A stretch of 64,000 nt of DNA from Nocardiopsis sp. NRRL B-16309 (GTDB taxonomy: Bacteria > Actinomycetota > Actinomycetes > Streptosporangiales > Streptosporangiaceae), in assembly GCF_001279585.1 (NCBI RefSeq), contig NZ_LGEC01000148.1, forward strand, positions 97,120 through 161,119, in the 5' to 3' direction. The translations under genes and the position numbers were made by a program. The notes below the pieces were generated by a model. That model made no database searches. It saw only the letters and a list, made by a program, of their open reading frames with translations, and was not told the origin of the DNA. This document shows positions 54,132-63,824 of this stretch, piece after piece; positions within the stretch are counted from its first letter, which is position 1; every line of letters starts with the position of its first letter.

Positions 54132-55835
54132 TCACAGGCCGAGCAGCGTGCGCAGGTGGCGCGGGGGCGGCGAGCCGTGGGCGAGCATCGCGTCGTGGAT
54201 CTGGCGCGCGTCGGCGCCCGGACGCGCCGCCGACAGGTCCCGGGCCAGGTCGGCGACCTCGGTGTAGCCCACGTAGTAGGTGGACAGCTGGGCGCTGGTG
54301 AGCTGGGCGCGCCGCCACTTGCCGACCGCCTCGCCCTCCTCCTGGTGGCCGCGCTCGGTGAGCAGGGCGACGGCCTCGGCCTCGGTGAGCCCGCGTGTGT
54401 GCAGGCGCACGTCCAGGATCGCGTTGAGGACGACCCGCAGGCGCATCTTGAGCTGGACCAGTCGCAGGGCCAGGTCCTCGCGGCGGGACGCCTCGTCGGT
54501 GCCGCCGGTCCACCCGTGCCGGGCCAGCAGCTCCTCGGTGTAGACCGCCCAGCCCTCCACGAAGGTGCCGCTCCACAGGACGTTGCGCACGCGTGTGCCG
54601 CCGTCGTGGCGCGCTGCGTGGGCGAGCTGCAGGGCGTGCCCGGGCACCGCCTCGTGGACCATGAGGTTGCGCAGCATGGCGCCGTTGTACTCGCGGAAGA
54701 ACGACGCGCGGCGCTCGGCCGGCCAGTCCTCGGGCGGCGGGGCGACCGCGACCAGGGTGGGCTGGTCCCGGGCGGCGGGGTCCAGGGGTCCGGGGGCGTC
54801 GCAGTAGGCGACCGCCACGCCCTGGCGCGACCGCGGCATCGGGATGATGCGCACGGGATCGTCGTGGACGGTCACCAGGCCGAGCTCGCGCACCCTGGCG
54901 TCCAGGTGCTCCAGCGCCCGCGCGCACGAGGGCCGCACGGTGTCGGAGTCGGTGGCGGCGGCACCGGCCAGGGCGGAGAGAACCTCGGCGACCTGGCCGG
55001 GGCGGCGCGGTCGGCCCTCGTACTCCGCCGCGGCCTCGGCGATGGCCTCCTCCGTGGCGAAGAGGTCGCTCTCGGCCCGGATCAGCAGGGCTTCGGGGGA
55101 GACCTCGGAGTCGAGCGTGTACCAGAGCTGGGCGGCGAAGTCGCGCTCGCCCAGACGGGGGTCGGCGGTGGCGGTCTCGAGGCGCGAGCGCAGCCACGCC
55201 CCGTGCTCCTCCACCGCGGCCAGCCCGGCGCGGGCCGCGTCCTCGACCCGGCCGCGCAGGCCGGAGTCGCGCTCGGCGAGCGCTGGGACGTCGGTGGTGA
55301 GCAGCTCGCGGGCGCCGGCGAGCTGGGCCAGGGCCGTCTCGACGTGGACCCGGGGCATCCCGGGGCCCTCGTCCAGGCGGGCGCGGGCGGTGGCGAGGTA
55401 GTCGGGCAGCCCGGCGCAGCGCGCCGCCAGGGCCTCCAGGCGCTCGGACAGCGGGAGGACGTCCCGCTCGACCAGGGACAGGACTGCCCCACCCGGCGAG
55501 TGCAGCAGGGGGTCCCAGGTGTGCGGACGCAGTTCGGTGAGGTGCCACAGGTCGGCACTGACCTTGGAGCGCAGGATCTCCAGGTCGACCAGGTCGCCCT
55601 CGGGGATGAGGTCGCCGTCGATCTCGTCCAGCGAACCCAGGGCGTCGGCGAGCAGGGCGACCCGGGCGGCGTCCGCCTCGACCGAGTGGTCGGACAGCCG
55701 GTCGGCACCGCGGGCGTCCCCCAGATCCAGCGCCCACTCGGGGGCGTCGGAGAGCAGGGCGTCGACCACTCGCTCGGCCACCCGTCGGAACCTCTGGGTC
55801 ATCGCGGCCGCGTCGGGATGCGAGGGAGAGCTCAT
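54132..55835 (-). CDS. DUF885 family putative metallopeptidase
   Basis: 567 aa, largely helical. The zinc motif HEAVPGHALQLAHA (HExxxGH form) is followed by the distal Glu in SGTFVEGWAVYTEELL and by SAQLSTYYVGYTEVADLAR. No signal peptide, so intracellular. The fold is related to M32-like carboxypeptidases; substrate unknown. ATG 55835. Confidence 0.9.
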   Translation of the reverse strand: MSSPSHPDAAAMTQRFRRVAERVVDALLSDAPEWALDLGDARGADRLSDHSVEADAARVALLADALGSLDEIDGDLIPEGDLVDLEILRSKVSADLWHLTELRPHTWDPLLHSPGGAVLSLVERDVLPLSERLEALAARCAGLPDYLATARARLDEGPGMPRVHVETALAQLAGARELLTTDVPALAERDSGLRGRVEDAARAGLAAVEEHGAWLRSRLETATADPRLGERDFAAQLWYTLDSEVSPEALLIRAESDLFATEEAIAEAAAEYEGRPRRPGQVAEVLSALAGAAATDSDTVRPSCARALEHLDARVRELGLVTVHDDPVRIIPMPRSRQGVAVAYCDAPGPLDPAARDQPTLVAVAPPPEDWPAERRASFFREYNGAMLRNLMVHEAVPGHALQLAHAARHDGGTRVRNVLWSGTFVEGWAVYTEELLARHGWTGGTDEASRREDLALRLVQLKMRLRVVLNAILDVRLHTRGLTEAEAVALLTERGHQEEGEAVGKWRRAQLTSAQLSTYYVGYTEVADLARDLSAARPGADARQIHDAMLAHGSPPPRHLRTLLGL

Positions 55836-55914
55836 GGATCCATCATGCCAGCACGGGCGCCCGGTCCCCGCCGTGCGGGAACCGGGCCGTGCTCGTGCGG
55901 GACCCCGGCCCTGG

Positions 55915-56508
55915 TCAGCGCCAGGAGTTCTGGCCTCCGGTGGAGGTGGGCTGTCCGGCCGCGCCCTCGGGGTCCCCCACCGTGATGGCGTGCTCGACGA
56001 GGGTGATGAGCGTCGACTTGGTGGAGGCCTTGTCACGGGCGTCCACCTGGACGATCGGGATCTCCGGGCTGAGGGTCAGCGCGTCCCGGACCTCGTCGGC
56101 CGCGTGGGGGTAGTACCCGTCGAACCCGTTGATCCCCACGATGAAGGGCAGACGCGCCTCTTCGAAGTAGTCGATCGCGGGGAAGCAGTCCGCCAGACGA
56201 CGGGTGTCCACCAGGACGACGGCACCGATCGCGCCCTTGACCAGGTCGTCCCACATGAACCAGAACCGGTGCTGTCCGGGGGTGCCGAACAGGTACAGGA
56301 TCAGGTCCGAGTCGAGGGAGACACGACCGAAGTCCATGGCCACGGTGGTGGTCTGCTTGTCCGGCGTCTTGGCGAGGTCGTCGACCCCGACACTGGCGCT
56401 GGTCATGACCGCCTCGGTGGTCAGCGGCACGATCTCGGAGACGGAGCCTACGAATGTCGTCTTCCCGACACCGAAGCCCCCGGCGACGACGATCTTGACC
56501 GACGTCAT
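55915..56508 (-). CDS. cvnD: Conservon GTPase (CvnD-type)
   Basis: 197 aa small Ras-like ATP/GTP-binding protein. P-loop GGFGVGKTTFVG, G2-like TT region, switch GTPGQHRFWFMW (DxxG replaced by GTPG), and base-recognition INGFDG in place of NKxD. It would be switched by the CvnA-B-C complex. It starts 34 bases after cvnC. Confidence 0.95.
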   Translation of the reverse strand: MTSVKIVVAGGFGVGKTTFVGSVSEIVPLTTEAVMTSASVGVDDLAKTPDKQTTTVAMDFGRVSLDSDLILYLFGTPGQHRFWFMWDDLVKGAIGAVVLVDTRRLADCFPAIDYFEEARLPFIVGINGFDGYYPHAADEVRDALTLSPEIPIVQVDARDKASTKSTLITLVEHAITVGDPEGAAGQPTSTGGQNSWR

Positions 56509-56542
56509 CGCGTTCCCCCCAGCACCGCCTTCCTCGGCTGGG

Positions 56543-57037
56543 CTAGAGCTTGCGAAGTCCACTGAGCACCCTTTCAAGCAGGTTGGTGTTGGGACGGGCC
56601 TCGTTGTTGAGCGAAGACCTGATCTGGACCAGTCCCTGCTCGGACATGTCCGCCACAAGCACCCGCGCCACACCGAGAGGCATCCGCAACAGCGCGGAGA
56701 TCTCCGCCACGGAACGCCATTCCCGGCACAGGTCGCTGATCGCCTGCCATTCGGGCGTCAGCGTCCCAGACTCGTTGCGAGCGGCCGCGGTGGCCGAGAT
56801 CAGAGCCTCCAGGGGAAGCTGAGACTTCGGCTTGGTACGGCCCTTGGTGACCGCGTAGGGGCGCACGAGAGAACTGGGCGCGCTGCCCCCCGCTGGTCGT
56901 TGGTCAAACGGTTGTTGCATTGGTCGAGGAACATCTCCGCCGCCCGGAACAGCCGGCACTCCCCCTGTGGGGGGACCGCCCGGTTGTTGCCCGAACCACG
57001 AGGCGCTCCCGGCATCTCTACTGTGAGGTGCCACCAC
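56543..57037 (-). CDS. cvnC: Conservon DUF742 protein (CvnC-type)
   Basis: 164 aa. A Gly/Pro-rich first half is followed by the DUF742 core: SLVRPYAVTKGRTKPKSQLPLEALISAT, EWQAISDLCREWRSVAEISALLRMPLGVARVLVADMSEQGLV, with a winged-helix-like pattern, ending LLERVLSGLRKL. Tandem GTG codons at 57037/57034 lie 2 and 5 bases after AGGAGG; the second has the better spacing. Confidence 0.95.
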   Translation of the reverse strand: MVAPHSRDAGSASWFGQQPGGPPTGGVPAVPGGGDVPRPMQQPFDQRPAGGSAPSSLVRPYAVTKGRTKPKSQLPLEALISATAAARNESGTLTPEWQAISDLCREWRSVAEISALLRMPLGVARVLVADMSEQGLVQIRSSLNNEARPNTNLLERVLSGLRKL

Positions 57038-57057
57038 TTCCTCCTGTCGGTGGTGGA

Positions 57058-57459
57058 TCAGTGGATTCCCGAGGTGCGCGCCGTTGGAGTCAGCGCCCGC
57101 CCCGCCCGCTCGACGAGCAGTGTCATCTCGTACGCGACCAGACCCAGGTCACTCTCGGCCGCGGCCAGGACCGCCAGACAGGAGCCGTCGCTGATCGCCA
57201 TGATCAGCATGAGCCCCCGCTCCATTTCCACGACGGTCTGCGCGACCGCGCCACCCTCGAACACCCGGGCCGCGCCCTGCGTGAGGCTGGACAGGCCGGA
57301 GGCGATCGCCGCCAGCTGGTCGGCCCGGTCCGCCGGGAATCCTGCCGACGACGCCAACGGAAGGCCGTCTGAGGAGACGACGATCGCGTGGGCGACGTCA
57401 GGCACCCGGTCGGCAAAGTCAGTGATCAACCAGTTGAGCTCGTTCACCTGTCGACTCAT
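57058..57459 (-). CDS. cvnB: Conservon roadblock/LC7 protein (CvnB-type)
   Basis: 133 aa roadblock/LC7 domain: LNWLITDFADRVPDVAHAIVVSSDGLPLASSAGFPADRADQLAAIASGLSSLTQGAARVF, ending GLVAYEMTLLVERAG. These proteins act as regulators of the CvnD GTPase. ATG 57459 with GGAGA. Between it and cvnA lie 232 bases without a gene. Confidence 0.96.
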   Translation of the reverse strand: MSRQVNELNWLITDFADRVPDVAHAIVVSSDGLPLASSAGFPADRADQLAAIASGLSSLTQGAARVFEGGAVAQTVVEMERGLMLIMAISDGSCLAVLAAAESDLGLVAYEMTLLVERAGRALTPTARTSGIH

Positions 57460-57691
57460 CTGATCTCCTGTCCAAGTTCGCCGGCTGGTCTTACGGCACT
57501 GCTACCGCCGGCACGGCATGTGACAGCACTGCCTCTGCGAACTGCCCGGCCCCTCCTGTGGGGGACGCCGGGAGCCTCGTGTGGTGTTCTCTTCAAGCGT
57601 CGGGTGTCGCGCGTCCGAGAAGCTCGGTAGATGCTATTGCATCCGGCTTCGAGGAATAAGGGGGACCCCGTCCCACCAGGTTGCACTGACG

Positions 57692-60600
57692 TCACTCCTC
57701 AGTCGGGCGGTCGCCGAGTCGGTTTCGGCCGTCCCGAACACCCTTTTGGAAACCAGAGAATCGGTTGCGGACCCGGTCGGCACTGCGCGTGGGCATCTGC
57801 TTGAAATTCTCCGGCTTGGGGGCGGTCCCCGGGACAAGGTTTGCCTTGGGAACGCGTTTTGGCAACCCCGAGGTGGTGAGACCGCCCGCGAGCGGCTCCG
57901 CCGCGGTGCGCGCGGCCTTCCATCCGCGGTCGGCCGCGGAGTTCCACTCCTGCTCCGATCCGGCACTGCCGTTGGACCGCGGAGCGGGCTCCTCACGGGT
58001 GGCCTGGGCGGTGGCCGGACTCGGCGACTCGGCCCCGACCTGCGGGATCGGCCCGGTCTCGGTGGTGTCCACCGTAGGTCCGCCGGTGCGGCGCTTGAAC
58101 CAGTTGGACTCGATCGCGTCGAAGATCGGCAGCGAGTCGTTGTCGTCCCCGCCCGGGGTCGGGGGCACGACCGTGTTGTTCGGCCCCTGAGTGCCCCCGT
58201 AGCGCCGCGAGAGGTAGGCCGTGGACCCGTAGCCCTCCCGGGAGTCCGAACCGCCGGAGCGCCAGTTCCCGTTGCCCGAGGCCGGTGCCTCGGGAGCCTG
58301 CGGGGCCGGGGCCTGGTGCGAGGCCTGCGGCGGCTGCTGCGCGCCGGTGTCCCAGGCCGAGGAGACGGCCGGGAACGTCTCGGTGTCCTCGGGACGCGGC
58401 GAGGCCGGTGCGGCCCCGTGCCGGTCGAAGGACCCGGTCCCGTTGGCGCCGCCGTCGGCCTGGCCGGAGCCGGCGCCGCTGAAGGCGTCGTAGGACTCCG
58501 AGGCGTCGAGCGGCCGTCGGAAGGCCCCCGTGTCCGTGGTCGGACGGCGGAAGGCCCCCGTGTCGGCCGGCCGGCCGAAGGAGTCGGTCTCCGGGCGGCT
58601 GAAGGCCCCGGTGTCCGTGGGACGGCTGAAGGACCCGGTGTCCGAGGAGCGGCCGACCGACCCGTGGTCGCCGAAGGGCGAGTCGCCGGTGTCGGCGCGC
58701 GGGGCGGGGTCGAAGAGGCTGCGGCCCGTGTCCTGGGCCGGCGCCTCCTCCTCGGGGACGTCGTAGGGATCGACGACGGGCGGAGTGCCCGCTCCGTTGC
58801 CGGTGACGCCGCTGCCCGCGGTGGGCTGCCAGGCGGAGCCGGAGGAGGTGTCGTTGCCCCACAGGTCCTGGCCGCTCGGCGGGTGCTCGTCCGAGCGCGC
58901 GCCGCCGGGCTGGCGCTTGGGCAGACCGCCCAGCTCACCCGGGCCCGCGGTCGTCTCACGGGTCTGCCAGGCGTCGCCGGGCTCGACCGCGGCCGGGGTC
59001 GAGGCGAAGGCCGCCTCGGCGTCGGCGTAGGTCTCGGGCGCCGCCGCGGCCAGTTCGGGCCGGGCGTCCGCGCCGCCGAGCGAGTGCTGTCCCTCGACCG
59101 GCGTGATGAGCAGGTCGGGCGGGAAGACCACGATGGCGGTGGTGCCGCCGCCGTGGGCCTCCTGGAGCCGGAGCCGGACACCGTGGCGGTGCGCCAGGCG
59201 CGAGACCACGAACAGGCCCATGCGGCGCGAGACCGCGACGTCGATGACCGGCGGGGCGGCCAGGCGGGCGTTGATCGCCTCCAGGTCGTCCGGGGCCATG
59301 CCGATACCGCTGTCGGTGACGTCGACCTGCACGCCGCCGTTGTCGAGCGTCTTGGCGCTGACCAGCACCTCGGTGTCGTGGGGCGAGAACGAGGTGGCGT
59401 TCTCGACCAGCTCGGCGACGAGGTGGATGACGTCGTTGACCGGGCGGCCGAGCACCGAGATGTGGGAGGGGGCTCGGACGTTGACGCGCTCGTACTGCTC
59501 CACCTCGGAGACCGCGCCGCGCAGGACGTCGACCAGCGGGACGGGCTGGGCCCACTTGCGGGTGTTGTCCTGTCCGGACAGGACCAGCAGGTTCTCGTTG
59601 TTGCGGCGCATACGCGTCGCGAGGTGGTCCAGCTGGAAGAGGTCGGACAGGCGGTCGGAGTCCTGCTCCGACTGCTCCAGGCCGTCGATGAGGCGCAGCT
59701 GCCGTTCCACCAGGGTCTGGCTTCGGCGGGAGAGGTTGACGAACATCGCGTTGACGTTGCTGCGCAGCGCCGCCTCGTCGGAGGCCAGCGTGAGCGCGAC
59801 GCGGTGGACGTCGTCGAAGGCGCGGGCCACCTCGCCGATCTCGTCGCGGGTGTCGACCTCGATGGGCGTGACCCGGACGGAGTCGGGGGCGGTGCCCGCC
59901 TCCTGCATCCGGTTGATCGCCTCGGGCAGGTCGCGCTCGGCGACGCGGCGGGCGCCGTCCTCCAGGGTGCGCAGCGGGCGCACCAGGGAGCGGACCACCA
60001 GCGAGGTGAGCACGAAGACCGCCAGGAGGACGAGCGCGACGACGACGAGGTCGCCCAGCGCACGCATCATGGCCTGTTCGCGCAGTTCGCCCGCGGCCTG
60101 GGAGATGCCGTCGGCGATCTCCTCCTCGACCGTCTGCAGGCGGTCCAGGGCGGTGTTGGCGATGACCGCGTAGTCCTCGGGCCCGTCGTTCTCCGTCACA
60201 CCGGTCAGGTCGTCCCCGCGCTCGGCGCGGTACATCACGCGCATGCGCATCGTGGAGACCTGGCTGACCTCCAGGCCGGTGAAGTGCTCGTCGAAGACGG
60301 CCCTCTGGGCCGGCGACGCCGCCTGGATGAAGTTGGAGATCTCGTTCTCGTAGCGCGCCCGGCTGGAGTCGATGGCCTCGGCGATACCGCCGGTCATCGT
60401 GTTCCTGGTGAGCGAGTGGCTCATCAGCGCGGTCTCGTAGGAGAGCTGGTCACGGGCGCTCGACAGCGCGGTGAGCGCGCGCACGCCCTCACGCAGCTCG
60501 GTGTCGTCGGTCTCGTCGGCGATCGTCTGGTTGAAGTCCGCCAGGGCCCGGGAGATGGTCCGGTACTTGGTGACGACCGGGAGCACCGTGATGCGGGTGT

Positions 60601-61117
60601 CGTCGACCTCTTCACGCAGGTTGCTGAGGGTGCCGAGCTGGCTGTTCATGGTGGACAGCCGGGTCTGGGCCAGGCCGCCGTCCATCTCGCCGATGTCCTC
60701 CAGCTGCGCTTCGAGGCTGGTCTGGAGGGACTGCGACTCGGCGCGCTCCTCCTCCAGGGCCTGGCGCAGCTGGTCCGAACGGCGCTCGGGGTCGGCGTTG
60801 TCGGAGATGTAGATCGCGCTCGCGGTGCGCTCGCGGCCGAGCTGGTTGGCCAGCTGCACGATGAGAACGCCGACCTCGGCGCGGCTCTCGATGTGCGCGT
60901 GGGTGACCGTGGAGTCCGCTGCCTCGTAGACCCTCAGACCACCGAGCGCGAGCGCCACGGCGGTGGGGATGACGATGAGCGCCACCAGTCGGGACCGCAC
61001 CCGCCAGTGGCGCGGCCGCCACCACTTGGCTCTGCGCCGTCGCGGGGCATCGGCATGTTCGGCCTGCGCTGCCTCGCTCTGCGCGCTGGCCCCGTTGTTC
61101 GTCGCTCGTGTCGACAC
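57692..61117 (-). CDS. cvnA: Conservon sensor histidine-kinase-like protein (CvnA-type)
   Basis: 1141 aa. TM1 (~43-62), an extracellular nitrate/nitrite-sensing (NIT) helical domain (~75-345), TM2 (~350-372), HAMP, a phosphoacceptor-like helix FQLDHLATRMRRNNENLLVLSG, and HATPase (~545-655) with ELVENATSFSP and TDSGIGMAPDD. The remaining ~480 residues are disordered and Ser/Asp/Pro-rich. They include 12-13-residue repeats around RPTDTGAFSR (~826-872) and end with the family tail SGLPKRVPKANLVPG. GTG at 61117. Heads the cvnA-B-C-D unit. Confidence 0.95.
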   Translation of the reverse strand: MSTRATNNGASAQSEAAQAEHADAPRRRRAKWWRPRHWRVRSRLVALIVIPTAVALALGGLRVYEAADSTVTHAHIESRAEVGVLIVQLANQLGRERTASAIYISDNADPERRSDQLRQALEEERAESQSLQTSLEAQLEDIGEMDGGLAQTRLSTMNSQLGTLSNLREEVDDTRITVLPVVTKYRTISRALADFNQTIADETDDTELREGVRALTALSSARDQLSYETALMSHSLTRNTMTGGIAEAIDSSRARYENEISNFIQAASPAQRAVFDEHFTGLEVSQVSTMRMRVMYRAERGDDLTGVTENDGPEDYAVIANTALDRLQTVEEEIADGISQAAGELREQAMMRALGDLVVVALVLLAVFVLTSLVVRSLVRPLRTLEDGARRVAERDLPEAINRMQEAGTAPDSVRVTPIEVDTRDEIGEVARAFDDVHRVALTLASDEAALRSNVNAMFVNLSRRSQTLVERQLRLIDGLEQSEQDSDRLSDLFQLDHLATRMRRNNENLLVLSGQDNTRKWAQPVPLVDVLRGAVSEVEQYERVNVRAPSHISVLGRPVNDVIHLVAELVENATSFSPHDTEVLVSAKTLDNGGVQVDVTDSGIGMAPDDLEAINARLAAPPVIDVAVSRRMGLFVVSRLAHRHGVRLRLQEAHGGGTTAIVVFPPDLLITPVEGQHSLGGADARPELAAAAPETYADAEAAFASTPAAVEPGDAWQTRETTAGPGELGGLPKRQPGGARSDEHPPSGQDLWGNDTSSGSAWQPTAGSGVTGNGAGTPPVVDPYDVPEEEAPAQDTGRSLFDPAPRADTGDSPFGDHGSVGRSSDTGSFSRPTDTGAFSRPETDSFGRPADTGAFRRPTTDTGAFRRPLDASESYDAFSGAGSGQADGGANGTGSFDRHGAAPASPRPEDTETFPAVSSAWDTGAQQPPQASHQAPAPQAPEAPASGNGNWRSGGSDSREGYGSTAYLSRRYGGTQGPNNTVVPPTPGGDDNDSLPIFDAIESNWFKRRTGGPTVDTTETGPIPQVGAESPSPATAQATREEPAPRSNGSAGSEQEWNSAADRGWKAARTAAEPLAGGLTTSGLPKRVPKANLVPGTAPKPENFKQMPTRSADRVRNRFSGFQKGVRDGRNRLGDRPTEE

Positions 61118-61592
61118 GGACCCTCGCAACCTTTCGTGTCACCGCCTCGAACGGCTGTTGAACCCAGGGATTGACCGCTCCAGACCGAAGACTCCTTCTT
61201 CGGAGGAGAACCGGTATAGACCACTTGGTCCACCAGAGGAAGCGGTGGGAATGTGGGGAGATGTGAGACTGTCCGCCGGACTCGCCTGGGAGGAGAGGCG
61301 CCGCACACCCGAAGTCCTGCACTGGGTGCACGTGCGGTGGATAGCGTACCAATGGGCGCGAAGGGCTCGCTTCGACCGTTTGGCGGCCTTCGGCAAGATC
61401 ATCCACGCTGACCCAGGGACATAATGCCTCTCCTGTCGGCATTATGACCAACTTTCCTGGTCAGACGGGGTGACCGAAACCCACACCGGCCATGAGGTAA
61501 CTATTTGGACACACCCCCAGCATCCCCATCAAGACCGCCTCGACATGACATCGTGACAAGACGTTGACGCAGGTCCTGAGGAGGATGCGGGA
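61118..61592. other. Divergent regulatory region with AT-rich inverted repeats
   Basis: 475 bases between cvnA and the carboxypeptidase gene without a gene. CATAATGCC (61420-61428) and GGCATTATG (61438-61446) form a perfect 9-bp inverted repeat with a 9-base spacer, overlapped by GACCA-N7-TGGTC (61446-61462). This AT-rich patch is rare in the window and could be an operator or a transcript-end hairpin. Confidence 0.6.
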
Positions 61593-62855
61593 ATGCGAGC
61601 CGACCCATGCCCCATTGCGCACACGCACGGTGACACGAAACGACCACAGGGTTCCGACGGCCCTTTCCGCCGGCCCGCGACGGGACGCCGATTTTCGGTC
61701 ACGGTCGTGCTCCCCCTCGGCACCGCCGTCGTCCTCGCCCTGACGTCGGCGGCCCCCGGAGCGGCCGACTCCGACGCGGGACCGGAGGCCGGACCCGGCG
61801 ACGCGCGTGTGGAGCTCGCGGAGCTGCGCGCGGGAATGGAGACCCTGCGCCGTACCGCGGTGGAGCGCATCGAGCGCTACCGGCGGGAGAGCACCCGGCT
61901 GGCGGAGCTGACCGAGGCGCGCGAGGCCGCCGAGGAGCGCGCCGAGAGCGCGGACGGGCACCGCACCCGGGCCCGCACGGCCGCCGCCCAGCAGGCCGCC
62001 ACGGCCTACATGGGCGGTGACCTGGACATGGTGCACGCCTGGACCGGTCCGAACGGGCCGAGCGAACTCCTCGAACGCGGGGCCTACCTGACGCTGCTCG
62101 GTGAGCACCGCTCCGCCGACCTGGACCGGGCCGAGGCCGCGCGGATCGCCACGAGCACGCTCGCCGAGGTGGCCGAGACCGTGGAGGACGAGCAGGCCGA
62201 GGCCACCGAGGCCGCGCGGACGGCCCGCGAGGAGGCCGAGGCCGCCGTGGCTGAGCAGGAGGGGTACGTCCGCACCCTGGTGGAGGAGCAGACCCGGCTG
62301 GAGGCCCGGCTCGCCGAGGAACGCGACCCCGACGCCGAGGAGGCGCGCCACGAGGAGGCCCTGGCCGACGCGCGGACGGCCGCCGCGCTGCCCGGCCCCG
62401 CCGACGGGGACTCCTCCGGCGCACCGGCCGCGGGCGGTCACGGATGCGCCTCCGGTTCCTCCGCCGCCGCCCACGCGAACGGACGTATCCCCGAGGCCCT
62501 GCTGTGCCCGCTCCCCCAGCCCGGCGAACGGCTGCGGGCGGACGCGGCGCAGGCCTTCATCGAACTGGACGGGGCCTTTCGGGCGGAGTTCGGCCGCCGG
62601 ATGTGCGTGGCCGATTCCTACCGCCCCTACCACGAGCAGGTGCGCCTGTTCGAGGAGATGACGCCCGGCATGGCCGCCCGCCCGGGGACGAGCCAGCACG
62701 GGCTGGGCCTGGCCGTGGACCTGTGCGGGGGCGTGCACCGGGTCGGTTCGCCCGAGCACGAGTGGATGCTGGCCACGGCGCCGGACCACGGGTGGGACAA
62801 CCCGTCCTGGGCGCGCGGCGGCTTCGAGCCCTGGCACTGGGAGTTCACGCCCTGA
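61593..62855 (+). CDS. Secreted M15-family D-Ala-D-Ala carboxypeptidase with coiled-coil
   Basis: 420 aa. A long basic N-region precedes the export helix FSVTVVLPLGTAVVLALTSAAPGAAD. Residues ~65-250 are Ala/Glu/Arg coiled coil of NlpC/P60-like type (AEEARHEEALADAR). The C-terminal VanY domain has the zinc ligands in TSQHGLGLAVDLC (SxHxxGxAxD) and EPWHWEF (HxE), and the substrate Arg in SYRPYHEQVRLF. It trims peptidoglycan stem peptides. ATG with GAGGAGG upstream. Confidence 0.92.
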   Translation: MRADPCPIAHTHGDTKRPQGSDGPFRRPATGRRFSVTVVLPLGTAVVLALTSAAPGAADSDAGPEAGPGDARVELAELRAGMETLRRTAVERIERYRRESTRLAELTEAREAAEERAESADGHRTRARTAAAQQAATAYMGGDLDMVHAWTGPNGPSELLERGAYLTLLGEHRSADLDRAEAARIATSTLAEVAETVEDEQAEATEAARTAREEAEAAVAEQEGYVRTLVEEQTRLEARLAEERDPDAEEARHEEALADARTAAALPGPADGDSSGAPAAGGHGCASGSSAAAHANGRIPEALLCPLPQPGERLRADAAQAFIELDGAFRAEFGRRMCVADSYRPYHEQVRLFEEMTPGMAARPGTSQHGLGLAVDLCGGVHRVGSPEHEWMLATAPDHGWDNPSWARGGFEPWHWEFTP

Positions 62856-62896
62856 GCAGGTGCGGGCGGCCCGCGATGCCTGGTTTCGGACGGACC

Positions 62897-63562
62897 CTAA
62901 ACCTGCGAACCCACCCGGACCTCGAAGGTGCCCAGGACGTCGGCGTCCACGAACAGCTCGTCGTCGGCCGCCAGCGGCGGTGTGGCCACCGGCAGCACGG
63001 CGCGGATCCGGCCCGGCCCGGCGGTCAGCCAGGCGTCGGCGGGATCGACCAGGCCGCGGCCCAGTTCCCGCTCCTCCTTCTGCGCGCTCACGCCCAGCGG
63101 GGCGGCGCCGAGTTCGTCGGCGGTCACCAGGGCCGGGCCCAGGCTCAGCTGCGCGGGCCGACCGTCGGCGTCCAGCCACAGGCAGGCGGGCGTGTAGGCG
63201 AGCACCGACCGGTCGCCGGAGTTCACCGCGGCCACCCCGGCCCTGGCCGAGACGGCCTCGGGGGCGACGGGGTCGTCCACGCCGACCACCAGCTCCGGAT
63301 GGACGTCCCACAGGTCGTCGCCCGCGCGCACCGGGACCGGTGCGAGGGGGACGACCGGGGCGCACATCCGCGCCTCGGGCTCGACGATGATCTCGATGGG
63401 GGACGCCACCGCGCGCTCGTGGGCCGCGCCCAGCACGGCGAGCCCGGCGTCGAGCAGGTCCGTGAGTCGTTCGTCGCCGGGCAGGCCCAGCACGTCACCG
63501 TCGTCGAGTACGGCGGCACGCTCGCGCCCACCGCTCGGCGACAGATAGGTCACCCAGCGCAC
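62897..63562 (-). CDS. Degenerate fumarylacetoacetate-hydrolase-like protein
   Basis: 221 aa. The first ~50 residues follow the FAH N-terminal pattern (VRWVTYLSPSGGRERAAVLDDGDVLGLPG, ERLTDLLDAG). Later DRSVLAYTPACLWLDADGRPAQLSLGPALVTADEL parallels the FAH core, but the metal-binding ExE/D residues and the central loop are missing and the protein is ~60 residues short. It may have lost its catalysis. GTG at 63562. Confidence 0.5.
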   Translation of the reverse strand: MRWVTYLSPSGGRERAAVLDDGDVLGLPGDERLTDLLDAGLAVLGAAHERAVASPIEIIVEPEARMCAPVVPLAPVPVRAGDDLWDVHPELVVGVDDPVAPEAVSARAGVAAVNSGDRSVLAYTPACLWLDADGRPAQLSLGPALVTADELGAAPLGVSAQKEERELGRGLVDPADAWLTAGPGRIRAVLPVATPPLAADDELFVDADVLGTFEVRVGSQV

Positions 63563-63599
63563 TGTCCCACTCCTCGTCCGGCCATGACCCGTCGAACCC

Positions 63600-63824
63600 T
63601 CATCGGGCGGCGGTCGAGTCGTGTTCCTTGCCCGTCCCGGCACAGCCGCGGCAGGGCTCGTCGATTCTGAGCCACACGATCACTCCGCTGCCGTCCCGGT
63701 GCGGCTGTTCGGGCCGCCACCATCCGGTCCCTGAACAGAACCGGCAGTCGACTCCGTCCCGATCGCACCACCCGCACGAGGTGATGGCGCACCGGTCGTG
63801 TGTCGGTTCCCGCGTCGGGTCCAT
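63600..63824 (-). CDS. Small CXXC-rich zinc-finger-like protein
   Basis: 74 aa. Cysteine pairs CGWC, CRFCSGTGW and CRGCAGTG resemble half of a DnaJ-type CxxCxGxG zinc domain without a J-domain. ATG 63824 has GGGAG four bases upstream; the longer frame adds 31 unconserved residues. The remaining bases to 64000 hold no gene I can support. Confidence 0.65.
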   Translation of the reverse strand: MDPTREPTHDRCAITSCGWCDRDGVDCRFCSGTGWWRPEQPHRDGSGVIVWLRIDEPCRGCAGTGKEHDSTAAR

